Assembly (NCBI GenBank): GCA_964467985.1 | Contig: CAYXTP010000019.1 | Location: forward strand, 1-37,279 | From: GCA-2720975 sp964467985 | GTDB taxonomy: Bacteria > Planctomycetota > UBA1135 > GCA-002686595 | DNA: 37,279 nucleotides | Reading direction: 5' to 3' | Shown here: positions 23,222 to 31,080 of the stretch, piece by piece | How the letters are laid out: every line of letters starts with the position of its first letter | Numbering within the stretch: position 1 is the first letter of the stretch | Notes under the pieces: model-generated | The model's database searches: none | Told to the model about the DNA's origin: nothing | Seen by the model: only the letters and a program-made list of their open reading frames with translations | Translations under genes and position numbers: made by a program

Positions 23222-23815
23222 GTGGCGGAATTGATCCTGGCCTCGGCTTCGCCTCGGCGAGTGCAGCTGCTCAGGCAGGCTGGGAAATCCTTCGAGATCG
23301 AGCCGTCGAAGGTGGACGAGACCCTCGATCCGCGCTGGACGGCCCGGCAGGCCGCCGAGGCCCTGGCCGAGCGCAAGGCACAGGAGATCGCCGCCAGACA
23401 CCGAGGCACAGCGAGTCTGGTGGTCGGGGCGGACACCCTTGTGGTCCTGGGGGAAGGCCCTCAGGAGCAGTTGCTCGGGAAGCCCAGCGACGCAGTAGAG
23501 GCTCGCACCATGCTGGAGACGCTTTCAGCCACCCGCCACCGGGTGATCACCGGGGTATGCGTCGTGCGCTGTCTAGACGGAGCCCTGCGCACCGCCCACG
23601 AGCAGACCTGGGTCGCCATGCGCGCAATCACAACCGCGGAGGTCGCCGCCTACGTGGACTCAGACGAATGGAGCGGCAAGGCCGGTGGCTACGCCATCCA
23701 AGAGAACGCGGACGCCTTCGTCGTGGGGCTGGAGGGTGGGGGATTCGACAACGTCGTGGGACTGCCTGTGGCCCTGACTCTGGGGCTGCTGGAGGCCCTC
23801 GACCCCAAGCCCTAG
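23222..23815 (+). CDS. maf: Maf-family nucleotide pyrophosphatase
   Basis: Maf proteins hydrolyse non-canonical or excess nucleoside triphosphates (dTTP/UTP or modified bases) to monophosphates. The 197-aa product shows the family signatures LASASPRR at residues 6-13, VGADTLV with Asp71, KPSDAVEARTML, HRVITGVCV and GKAGGYAIQ. The length is normal. GTG at 23222 is used; it lies 11 nt after the stop of the endonuclease-III-like gene, so the two may be cotranscribed. The family subtype (YhdE or YceF) is not settled by eye, though the GKAGGYAIQ loop favours the dTTP/UTP type. Confidence 0.9.
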   Translation: MAELILASASPRRVQLLRQAGKSFEIEPSKVDETLDPRWTARQAAEALAERKAQEIAARHRGTASLVVGADTLVVLGEGPQEQLLGKPSDAVEARTMLETLSATRHRVITGVCVVRCLDGALRTAHEQTWVAMRAITTAEVAAYVDSDEWSGKAGGYAIQENADAFVVGLEGGGFDNVVGLPVALTLGLLEALDPKP

Positions 23816-23950
23816 GGCCGACCAGCGAAGGGCGAGCGATGCCCCTTGTGGAGGCCCCGGGCTGCCGCTACCCTCTTGCGCCCGATTCGCCCTGCGACGC
23901 CATCAGAAACGGCGCGCCCAACCGGCGGCCCTTACCAGGGCACGGAAACG

Positions 23951-24169
23951 ATGAAAGCCAAAATCCACCCCAAGTATCAGGACTGCAAGGTCACCTGCGG
24001 TTGCGGAAATACCTTCGAGACGCGAGCCACCATCCAGGAGCTGCGCATCGAAATCTGCAACGTCTGCCACCCTTTCTACACGGGCAAGCAAAAGTTCGTG
24101 GATGCCGCAGGCCGCGTGGACCGCTTCGTCAAGAAGTACGGCAGCGCCCACGCCAAGCACAAGTCCTAG
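23951..24169 (+). CDS. rpmE: 50S ribosomal protein L31 (zinc type)
   Basis: The 72-aa product starts MKAKIHPKY, the usual L31 opening. It has CGCGNTFETR and ICNVCHPFYTGKQKFVD, followed by GRVDRFVKKYG. Cys16, Cys18, Cys36 and Cys39 are the zinc ligands, so this is the C+ form. An in-frame upstream stretch from 23846 is not part of L31, and the ATG at 23951 gives the family length. prfA follows 48 nt later, a common gene order (rpmE-prfA-prmC). Confidence 0.95.
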   Translation: MKAKIHPKYQDCKVTCGCGNTFETRATIQELRIEICNVCHPFYTGKQKFVDAAGRVDRFVKKYGSAHAKHKS

Positions 24170-24217
24170 CCGCTCGCGCCGCTGCTGGCGAGTGCCCGCC
24201 CGCGCCCCCAATGGCCC

Positions 24218-25309
24218 ATGGAGTTCAACGACGCACTCGTTTCCAAGCTGCGTGAGCGCTCGGATAGATTTGCGGAGCTGACCGATCTGATCGCCTCCCC
24301 GGAGGTCCTCGGCGACCCCAAGCGCTATCCCGCCTTGTTGCGTGAGCGCGGCAGCCTGGAGGCCTCCGCGAAGATGTTCGAAGACCTGGAGGCCCTACGC
24401 GCTCGGCGCGAGGAAGCCTTGTCGATCATCGCTGAAGGAGGAGACGAGGACCTCGTCGCATTGGCTCAGGAAGATCTCGACGGCCTGGAGGATCAGGAGC
24501 GGAGCCTCGACGAGCAGATCAAGCTGGCCTTGATTGCGGACCCGGAAGAAGACCGCACCAAGGTCATCTTTGAAATCCGCGCCGGTACGGGTGGTGACGA
24601 GGCGACGCTCTTTGCCGGCGACCTGTTCCGCATGTACTCGAAGTTCTTCGAGAACCACCGGCTAAAGGTGGATCTCATTTCTGAGTCACGCACGGAGGTC
24701 GGCGGTTTTAAGGAGATCATCTTCGGCGTCAAGGGCACTGGGGCTTGGAAGCTGTTGCGCTTTGAATCGGGTGGTCATCGTGTGCAACGGGTGCCGAGTA
24801 CGGAGACCCAAGGTCGCATCCACACCTCTGCAGCTACCTGCGCCGTGCTGCCGGAGGCCGAGGACGTTGAGATCGACCTGAAGGATGAAGAGTTGCGCAT
24901 CGACACCATGCGCTCGTCAGGCCCAGGTGGACAGTCGGTCAACAAGACCAGCTCGGCCGTGCGCATTACCCACCTGCCAACGGACGTGGTGGTCGTGTGT
25001 CAGGACGAAAAATCTCAACACAAGAACAAAGCCAAAGCCATGCGCATCCTACGCGCCCGGTTGTTTGAACTGAAAAAGAGCAAGCTGGACGACGAGCGCT
25101 CGGCCGAGCGCAAGGACCAAATTGGATCGGGAGACCGCAGCGCTCGAGTGCGCACGTACAACTTCCCCCAGAACCGGCTCACAGATCACCGCTTGGATGA
25201 CACCGAGCGCAAGAATTTCAGTCTGGAGCAGGTGATCGAGGGTCGCCTGGAACCCGTTATCGAGGCCCTCGAGGCCAAGGACCGGGAGGACCGGCTGCGG
25301 AACCTCTAG
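24218..25309 (+). CDS. prfA: Peptide chain release factor 1
   Basis: RF1 ends translation at UAA and UAG. The 363-aa product has the stop-codon-reading tripeptide in the P-x-T form (PST at 193-195 within HRVQRVPSTETQGR), which marks RF1 rather than RF2 (SPF). GGQ is at 237-239 (SSGPGGQSVNKTSS), the catalytic loop whose Gln is methylated by PrmC. The prmC gene is nearby, two genes downstream. The length is normal. Confidence 0.95.
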   Translation: MEFNDALVSKLRERSDRFAELTDLIASPEVLGDPKRYPALLRERGSLEASAKMFEDLEALRARREEALSIIAEGGDEDLVALAQEDLDGLEDQERSLDEQIKLALIADPEEDRTKVIFEIRAGTGGDEATLFAGDLFRMYSKFFENHRLKVDLISESRTEVGGFKEIIFGVKGTGAWKLLRFESGGHRVQRVPSTETQGRIHTSAATCAVLPEAEDVEIDLKDEELRIDTMRSSGPGGQSVNKTSSAVRITHLPTDVVVVCQDEKSQHKNKAKAMRILRARLFELKKSKLDDERSAERKDQIGSGDRSARVRTYNFPQNRLTDHRLDDTERKNFSLEQVIEGRLEPVIEALEAKDREDRLRNL

Positions 25310-25437
25310 GCCTTCTTCTGGTGCGCTGGGCTCGGCGCCGAATCTGACGAGAGCGTCGGTTTGGTAGTCGAGCGGCCCTTACCGTGGTAAAACGCTGCAG
25401 CGCCCCCCCCTTCCCCCCAATTTGCTAGCAATCAAGC

Positions 25438-26391
25438 ATGGCTCCTGACTCCAAAGAACTTCCTGACTTCGACCCGCTCGAGCCCCTCGATGAGTTGGAG
25501 GCTCTTGAACCCGAGCCGGAACCTGAGCCCACGCCTGAGCCCACGCCCACACCTGGGCCCGAGCCCAGCGCCGAGCCGACTCCAGCCGCGCCTCTCGAAG
25601 AGATTCCCTCCGAGGGTGCTGCGACCGGCTCCACGTCTGCCCCGGGATCGGACGCGAATACCGCCATGGCCAAGCAGGTGGCCAAGCGCGAACTGGAGCA
25701 GACTCCCTTGCTCCTGCGCAAGTCCTCCAAGGTCGTGCTCGTCGGTGCTCTGCTGCCCTTCTTTACGGCCTTGGACTCGGAATTCACTGCCTGGGGACCG
25801 CTCTACCTATCGAAGGGCCTCGTGCTCCTGGCCGGGTGGATCTTCCACCAGGGGTTCATGGCGACCCACGGCGGCAAGGGCGACGGATTCATCGGCAAGT
25901 TGGCCCAGAGCCACGCGATGGTCCCCACCGGCCTGGCCGGTTTGGTGGCCATCGGTGCGTTTGTTCCCGCATTCATGGTCGGGTCCATTGGCGGGATCGG
26001 TGCCGAGTCCGCGACGTTGCTCCTGGCTTGCGGCACCTTCTCCCACATCTTCGGGTACGAGCACGGCGGCAAGTTCAACCCCATCTTCCCGCTCATGTTC
26101 CTGGGCCCTGGCATCGCGGGAGTCTTGAACATCTTCGGAGCCATGTCTCAATTCGGTGATCAGGCTGGCCGCGCTGGCTTGGGTCTCGTGGGTAACCTGG
26201 TCGTGGGCGCGGGTGGCATGATGGCGATCTACGCCATGTATGCGGCCATGAAGCAGGCCAAGGTCGAGGGCGACATCAAGAAGGAAGAGCAACGCGCTCA
26301 GCGCAAGGCTCAACGGGAAGCCCAGCGAGCGGCGGGCGGTGGTTCGGGCAAGTCGAAGTCCTCGCGCAAGGGTCCCCGCAACGGGGCGTGA
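25438..26391 (+). CDS. Multi-pass membrane protein with acidic Pro/Glu-rich N-terminus, unknown function
   Basis: The 317-aa product is not recognised. Residues 1-75 are rich in Glu, Pro and Thr in short repeats (EPEPEPTPEP-like) and are acidic and probably disordered. Residues about 95-270 contain about six hydrophobic segments (examples: VVLVGALLPFFTAL, GLAGLVAIGAFVPAFMVG, ATLLLACGTFSHIFG, LVGNLVVGAGGMMAIYAMY). The last 45 residues are Lys/Arg/Gln/Ser-rich and basic. It sits between prfA and prmC, which are usually adjacent, with prmC starting 4 nt after its stop. The tight link suggests cotranscription with prmC. A Pro/Glu-rich segment of this kind can act as a cytoplasmic spacer; the role is unknown. 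Confidence 0.65.
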   Translation: MAPDSKELPDFDPLEPLDELEALEPEPEPEPTPEPTPTPGPEPSAEPTPAAPLEEIPSEGAATGSTSAPGSDANTAMAKQVAKRELEQTPLLLRKSSKVVLVGALLPFFTALDSEFTAWGPLYLSKGLVLLAGWIFHQGFMATHGGKGDGFIGKLAQSHAMVPTGLAGLVAIGAFVPAFMVGSIGGIGAESATLLLACGTFSHIFGYEHGGKFNPIFPLMFLGPGIAGVLNIFGAMSQFGDQAGRAGLGLVGNLVVGAGGMMAIYAMYAAMKQAKVEGDIKKEEQRAQRKAQREAQRAAGGGSGKSKSSRKGPRNGA

Positions 26392-26395
26392 AACC

Positions 26396-27307
26396 GTGAC
26401 CGATCCGGCCGGGAATCCGGGGCCGGCCCAGGCTCCCGCATCGCGGGCTGTCGAGCGTCCCAGCAGCGTGGGAGAAATGCTCGAACGTGCGCGCCACTTT
26501 CTCGAGCGCAAGGGGGTCGAGGAAGCGCGCCTTGATGCGGACCTGCTCGTCGCCCATGCGCTGGGCGTCGATCGCTTGCATCTACTGCTGCGCTTGGACG
26601 AACCCGTGCCGGAGGATGTGCTGGGTCATGCACGAGCTCTACTGCAGCGCCGAGCGCGCCGGGAACCCGTGGCGTACATCACAGGCACGCGGGAATTCTA
26701 TGGCCGCCCCTTTGGCGTGGGCGCGGGCGTCTTGATTCCACGCCCCGAGACAGAGTTGCTCGTGGATCTGGCTCGCGATCACTTGTCCGCAGGCCCAGCC
26801 AGCCCGCGCATCCTGGATGTGGGCACCGGCAGCGGCTGCCTGGCGATCACCCTCGCGCTGGAGGTACCTGAGGCTTCGGTCTATGCAGTGGACGTGGGGG
26901 CCGACGCACTGGTGACCGCGCGGGCCAATGCAGAGAGTCTCGGGGTGAGCACGATCATGTGGCTTGAGCAAGATGGACTTGCAGCGGCCGCTGAGGGCGC
27001 ACCTTGGGACGTGATTGTGAGCAACCCACCCTACATTCGTCCGGCGGACCGCGAGACCCTCGCTACCGAGGTGCGTGACTTTGAGCCAGCCCTGGCCCTG
27101 TTCGCCCCGCAGGGGGACGAGGACTACTGGGTTCGCGCACTCGCCGAGGGCTCTGCAAAGTGGCTCAACCCCGGCGGCCTGTTGTTGGTTGAGCTGGGTT
27201 TCGATCAGGGCCCGCGGGCCCTCGAGCTGGGTCGAGAGGCGAACTTAAGCGCTCGACTGGAGCTGGACCTGGCAGGGATTCCGCGCGTGCTCGCCGTGGG
27301 CAAGTAG
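26396..27307 (+). CDS. prmC: Release factor glutamine methyltransferase PrmC
   Basis: PrmC methylates the GGQ glutamine of RF1 and RF2 with S-adenosylmethionine. From the GTG at 26396 the product is 303 aa. The N-terminal helical RF-binding domain is followed by YGRPFGVGAGVLIPRPETE, then the SAM-binding ILDVGTGSGCLAI (from about 139) and the substrate motif SNPPYI (209-214). The GTG lies 4 nt after the membrane-protein stop. An ATG at 26477 would also give a domain of family length, and the first 25 residues are low in complexity, so the start is uncertain. RF1, its substrate, is encoded just upstream. Confidence 0.92.
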   Translation: MTDPAGNPGPAQAPASRAVERPSSVGEMLERARHFLERKGVEEARLDADLLVAHALGVDRLHLLLRLDEPVPEDVLGHARALLQRRARREPVAYITGTREFYGRPFGVGAGVLIPRPETELLVDLARDHLSAGPASPRILDVGTGSGCLAITLALEVPEASVYAVDVGADALVTARANAESLGVSTIMWLEQDGLAAAAEGAPWDVIVSNPPYIRPADRETLATEVRDFEPALALFAPQGDEDYWVRALAEGSAKWLNPGGLLLVELGFDQGPRALELGREANLSARLELDLAGIPRVLAVGK

Positions 27308-27354
27308 AGCGGAACCGGGTGGGTCCGCCCGCGCACCGGGCAATCGTGAGACCC

Positions 27355-27747
27355 TCAGGCCCGCTGGCCCTGCGGGCTGGCCTTGACGTACGTCTCGATC
27401 GTGTCGCGGTCCGGATCGGCCATTTCCTGGGTGAAGACGGCGATCTCGTAGTGGTCGAGGGCTTGGCTGATGCGTTCACACCGGACGACCACGCCCTGGC
27501 CCCGGATGCGTCGCACGCCACTGGCGACGGGCAGCTCAAAGTCCATCTGCAGCACGGTCATCTCCGGCACGGGGCGGTCCAGGAAGAAGCACAGGCCGCC
27601 GCGGGACACATCGCGGATCTTGGCTTCGTGGGCTCCGTCTTCCAGCTGCAATGTGACAGGCCATTCAGCCCGTGCTCGGGACCACTGGCGGCGTTCCCGG
27701 CCGCTGGGGCTAGGGGGTTCGGAGGCGGAGGGCTGTTGGGGGATCAT
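27355..27747 (-). CDS. PilZ domain protein (predicted c-di-GMP receptor)
   Basis: The 130-aa product has the PilZ signature: RRQWSR (Arg20 and Arg24, the RxxxR pattern) and DVSRGG (Asp46, Ser48, Gly51, the D/N-x-S-x-x-G pattern). These bind cyclic di-GMP, and the beta-barrel strands around LQLEDG, MDFELPV and VVVRCE fit the fold. There is no other domain. It would act as a c-di-GMP-responsive adaptor, for example in motility, secretion or exopolysaccharide control. The target is not indicated by context. The ATG at 27747 was chosen because the longer frame upstream to 27978 has no family features and overlaps the ssb start. ssb is divergent, 221 nt away. Confidence 0.8.
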   Translation of the reverse strand: MIPQQPSASEPPSPSGRERRQWSRARAEWPVTLQLEDGAHEAKIRDVSRGGLCFFLDRPVPEMTVLQMDFELPVASGVRRIRGQGVVVRCERISQALDHYEIAVFTQEMADPDRDTIETYVKASPQGQRA

Positions 27748-27968
27748 GGTCGTGCGTGGGGGGGAGAGGCTGGCGAGTCTACGCTTCGGATGGGCGGGGG
27801 CCAATGCACCTCGCCGCATGACTTCCATTGGGGCACTCGCTAGGATGGTGCCTTGGCTCGCAGGCCTGTAGGGCTGGTCGGGCCATTCTACGTCGGAGAC
27901 ACTCTCCCAATTTGAACCAAAACAGCACGCGCTAACCCAAGCCGCAGAACAACAGGAGACGCTAGAAC

Positions 27969-28481
27969 ATGGCCTCATTCAACAAAGTCATCTTGATGGG
28001 CAACCTCACCCGGGACCCCGAGATCCGCTTCACCCAGAACCAGATGGCCATCTGCAAAGTGGGCCTGGCGGTCAACCGGCGCTTCAAGGACAGCCAGACT
28101 GACGAGTGGCGCGAGGAGCCTACCTTTGTCGACGTCACCATTTTCGGCAAGCGTGGTGAGGCCTTCGAGAAGTACCACCGCAAGGGAGCGAGTGCCTTCC
28201 TCGAAGGGGAACTGCGCTTGGATACCTGGGAAGACAAGAACAGCGGTCAGAAGCGCAGCAAACTCTACGTGGTGGCCAACAACTGGGAGTTCGTCGGCGG
28301 CTCTAGAGATGGCGGCGGTGGTGGCGGTGGCGGTGGCGGTGGCGGTGGCGGTGGCGGTGCCCAGTCCCAGCGCGAACCTGCCGGAGCGTCGAGCGGCGGC
28401 TACGGAGACTACGGTAGTGGTGGAGGCGGGGCCGAGAACTCGGGCCCCGGCTTCCTCGAAGCCGACGACACTCCCTTCTAG
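27969..28481 (+). CDS. ssb: Single-stranded DNA-binding protein
   Basis: SSB coats single-stranded DNA in replication and repair. The 170-aa product has an N-terminal OB-fold of about 110 residues (MASFNKVILMGNLTRDPE, PTFVDVTIFGKRGE, GELRLDTWEDKN, NNWEFVG). A Gly-rich linker with a run of 16 Gly follows, then an acidic tip ending DDTPF, the form of the conserved DD(I/L)PF peptide that recruits partner proteins. AGGAG at 27954-27958 is a good Shine-Dalgarno 10 nt before the ATG. It is followed 3 nt after its stop by the moaD-moaE fusion gene, which may be cotranscribed. Confidence 0.93.
   Translation: MASFNKVILMGNLTRDPEIRFTQNQMAICKVGLAVNRRFKDSQTDEWREEPTFVDVTIFGKRGEAFEKYHRKGASAFLEGELRLDTWEDKNSGQKRSKLYVVANNWEFVGGSRDGGGGGGGGGGGGGGGGAQSQREPAGASSGGYGDYGSGGGGAENSGPGFLEADDTPF
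28320..28355 (+). repeat. Six perfect GGTGGC repeats in ssb
   Basis: Six tandem copies of GGTGGC encode part of the SSB poly-Gly linker. The unit is two codons long, so loss or gain of copies would change linker length by two Gly without breaking the frame. A simple repeat of this kind may vary between strains. Confidence 0.8.
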
Positions 28482-28484
28482 ATC

Positions 28485-29219
28485 GTGCAGCTGACGGTCC
28501 TGTTCTTCGCCGGCTTGCGTGAGCGGGCTGGGACGGATGAGGTGCACCTCGCAGAGCTTCCCGAGGCCCTGAGCGTCGGGGAGCTGAAGGCAGAACTCGC
28601 TAGCCGTCATCCCGAGCTGGGTGACCTCAGTTTTGTGGCTGGCGTGGTTGGGACGGACTATGTCCCAGACGGGCACCAGCTGTCTGACGGTGACCGTGTC
28701 GCTCTGCTCCCCCCCGTGTCGGGGGGCCAGGCGCCAGGTGATTCCGAGGATCATCGATTGCTGGCGGGCCTCTTCGAACTGAGTTCTGAGCCCCTCGATG
28801 CGGGCGCCCTGTCGCAACGCGTTCAGCACCCGGCCTGCGGCGCTGTCGTCACGTTTACGGGAGTGACCCGTGAGCACAACCGAGAGCGTGACGTGGTCGA
28901 GTTGGATTACGAGGCCTTCGACGCCATGACGGGCCCCGAGATGCAGCGCATCTTTGCGGCCTGTAGGGCCGAACTCGCCGAGCAGTCCCTACCCGGGGTA
29001 CAAACGAAGGACCTCGAACCCCTGCGCATGCTCTGCGTCCACCGCACGGGGCGTGTGGCAGTGGGGGAGCCATCGGTCGTGATCTCCGTGGCCAGCCCCC
29101 ACCGCGAGGCCGCGTTTCACGCCGCGCGTTTTCTGATCGACACCCTGAAAGAGCGCCTGCCCGTCTGGAAGAAAGAGGTCTACAGGGACGGCGAACACTG
29201 GATCGGGGAGCGTTCCTGA
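28485..29219 (+). CDS. Fused MoaD-MoaE molybdopterin synthase
   Basis: Molybdopterin synthase adds two sulfurs to cPMP to form molybdopterin. The 244-aa product joins both subunits in one chain: residues 1-81 are MoaD-like, ending LLPPVSGG with Gly80-Gly81, the usual C-terminal thiocarboxylate site. Residues from about 88 on are MoaE-like, with GAVVTFTGVTREHNRERD, then a PVWKKEVYRDGEHWIG active-site stretch containing the catalytic lysines. Because the Gly-Gly is internal here, it must be exposed by cleavage, or another MoaD must supply it, for the chemistry to work. Fused forms such as mycobacterial MoaX are known to be cleaved. It starts with GTG 3 nt after ssb. No other moa genes are in the window. 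Confidence 0.88.
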   Translation: MQLTVLFFAGLRERAGTDEVHLAELPEALSVGELKAELASRHPELGDLSFVAGVVGTDYVPDGHQLSDGDRVALLPPVSGGQAPGDSEDHRLLAGLFELSSEPLDAGALSQRVQHPACGAVVTFTGVTREHNRERDVVELDYEAFDAMTGPEMQRIFAACRAELAEQSLPGVQTKDLEPLRMLCVHRTGRVAVGEPSVVISVASPHREAAFHAARFLIDTLKERLPVWKKEVYRDGEHWIGERS

Positions 29220-29347
29220 GCGAGCGCGTCGGGGCGGCCGCTGTCTGCTCTTCTTCGCACTAGGATGGGGCGTGGCTCGCCCTCTGAAGGGGCCTCGGAT
29301 CTGGACGTTGGAGGGGGCCCGCTGGTAACCTGTTCGCCCGGTTTCCC

Positions 29348-31042
29348 ATGAGCCAACACCCCACTTCCCTCAATTTGCCAGACGTCGAGCGCGAAGAGCT
29401 GCCGGTCGACGTCCTGGTCGTGGGTGCAGGTCCAGCCGGGCTGGCATGCGCCTTGCGTTTGTCGGAGCTGCTGGCCGAGAAGGGCTTGCAAGACAAGACG
29501 ATTCTGGTCATCGACAAGGCCGAGGAGATCGGACACCACACCCTCTCCGGTGCCGTGATGAATCCGCGTGGCATCGCAGAATTGGTTCCGGACTGGCGGG
29601 AAGCTGGTTTTCCGGTGGAGTCCGAGGTTCTCGACGACTGGGCCGAAGTCCTTCGGCCGGGTGGCAAGCGGCACGTGCTGAAGGGGCTCCTGACGCCACC
29701 CCAGCTGCGCAACCACGGCAACTACATCATCAGCCTGAACAAGGCCGTGGGTTGGATGTCGGAGCGCGCCGAGGCCGCGGGCATCGAGATCTACGGCGGA
29801 TTCCCAGCGGCAGAAATCCTGCACGACGATGAGGGTCGCGTACTGGGTGTCGTGACCCGAGACGCAGGGCTAGCCAAAGACGGTAGCAAGAAGGGCACCT
29901 TCGAACCCGGGATGCGAATCTTGGCGGATGTCACGGTGTTTGCGGAGGGTACCCGAGGCAATCTGGCCAAGAGTCTATTCAAGCGCCACGATCTCTGCGC
30001 CGACTCAAATTCCCAGACCTACTCGACAGGGATCAAGGAAATCTGGCGTGTGAGTCCGGAAGTGGGTGCGCAGTACAAAGGCAAGGTGGTTCACCTCGGT
30101 GGCTACCCCTTGGGGCCGGAAGCGTATGGAGGCGGTTGGATCTACGGACTGGATGACGAACGCCTAAGCGTTGGTTTCGTCGTGGGGCTCGATCACAAGG
30201 ATGCCACCCTCGATCCCCACGCCCTGTTTGTCGCCTGGAAACAACACCCGCGATTGCAGGAACTGTTCGAGGGAGGCGAGGTTCTGCGCTACGGCGCCAA
30301 GACCCTGCCGGAGGGAGGCTACTTCTCCATGCCACGCCTCTTTGGCGATGGCTTTGTTTTGGTAGGCGACACCGCAGGGTTCCTGAACGCCTCAACGCTC
30401 AAGGGCGTGCACCTGGCGATCAAGTCCGGAATGCTGGCTGCAGAGGCTATCGGGTCTGCTCTACAAACGGGCGATACGGGCGCCCAGGCCCTATCCAGCT
30501 ACAAGGACCTTTTCGAGGCTTCCTGGGCCAAGGATGAACTGTGGGCCACGCGCAACTACCGCCAGGCGTTCCAGGGCGGCTTGTATGCGGGCATCCTGGA
30601 CTTTGCCTTGCAGAAGATCACGGGCGGTCGCGGGCTGCGCGCCCGGCGTGCGAGCCACGACGACCACGCTACGACCGCGCCCCTCTCCAGCTCCGTCAGC
30701 GGCAAGTGTCTCCAGAGTCGGCCGAGGTTCAATGACAGCGACTCCATGGACAAGCTCTCGGACGTGTACTTGTCCGGTGCGATGCATGAAGAGGATCAGC
30801 CCAGCCACCTGATCGTGTCGGATCCCACGATCTGCGTAGAGCGCTGCACGCAAGAGTACGGCAACCCCTGCCAGCACTTCTGCCCCGCGGCGGTCTACGA
30901 GTGGCCGGAGGGCAGCAGCGCCGTCACGTTGAACCCCAGCAATTGCGTGCACTGCAAGACCTGCGACATCGCCGACCCCTACGAGAATATCGAGTGGTGG
31001 GTGCCCGAAGGCGGCGGCGGACCCAAGTACCTGGACATGTAA
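29348..31042 (+). CDS. Electron transfer flavoprotein-ubiquinone oxidoreductase (ETF-QO)
   Basis: ETF-QO carries electrons from ETF to the quinone pool during fatty-acid and amino-acid oxidation. The 564-aa product has an FAD-binding GAGPAG at 26-31 with IDKAEEIG later in the domain, GDTAGF in the second FAD motif, and a C-terminal Fe-S domain with NPCQHFCPA (Cys508, Cys512) and NCVHCKTCD (Cys533, 536, 539). Cys512 and the last three Cys are the expected 4Fe-4S ligands. The length is normal for the family. etfA and etfB are not in the window. The ATG at 29348 has no clear Shine-Dalgarno. Confidence 0.93.
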   Translation: MSQHPTSLNLPDVEREELPVDVLVVGAGPAGLACALRLSELLAEKGLQDKTILVIDKAEEIGHHTLSGAVMNPRGIAELVPDWREAGFPVESEVLDDWAEVLRPGGKRHVLKGLLTPPQLRNHGNYIISLNKAVGWMSERAEAAGIEIYGGFPAAEILHDDEGRVLGVVTRDAGLAKDGSKKGTFEPGMRILADVTVFAEGTRGNLAKSLFKRHDLCADSNSQTYSTGIKEIWRVSPEVGAQYKGKVVHLGGYPLGPEAYGGGWIYGLDDERLSVGFVVGLDHKDATLDPHALFVAWKQHPRLQELFEGGEVLRYGAKTLPEGGYFSMPRLFGDGFVLVGDTAGFLNASTLKGVHLAIKSGMLAAEAIGSALQTGDTGAQALSSYKDLFEASWAKDELWATRNYRQAFQGGLYAGILDFALQKITGGRGLRARRASHDDHATTAPLSSSVSGKCLQSRPRFNDSDSMDKLSDVYLSGAMHEEDQPSHLIVSDPTICVERCTQEYGNPCQHFCPAAVYEWPEGSSAVTLNPSNCVHCKTCDIADPYENIEWWVPEGGGGPKYLDM

Positions 31043-31080
31043 ACCGCGGCTGTGTGCCGTTCCTTTCTCTGCGATACCCA

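Noticed and set aside
22879..24255. Long Arg/Pro-rich frame on the plus strand through the N gap into maf and rpmE
   Set aside because: It is an out-of-frame reading of the AAG/GCC repeat and of maf and rpmE; the real genes are in the other frames.
25379..25390. Palindrome TTACC-GT-GGTAA upstream of the membrane-protein gene
   Set aside because: The arms are only 5 bp, only one copy was seen, and no matching promoter spacing was found; it may be chance.
27748..27978. N-terminal extension of the PilZ protein to 27978
   Set aside because: It overlaps the ssb start and its Shine-Dalgarno region and has no PilZ-related features.
30901..31080. N-terminal extension of the leucyl aminopeptidase
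   Set aside because: It overlaps the end of the ETF-QO gene in another frame and lacks family similarity; the ATG at 31081 fits.
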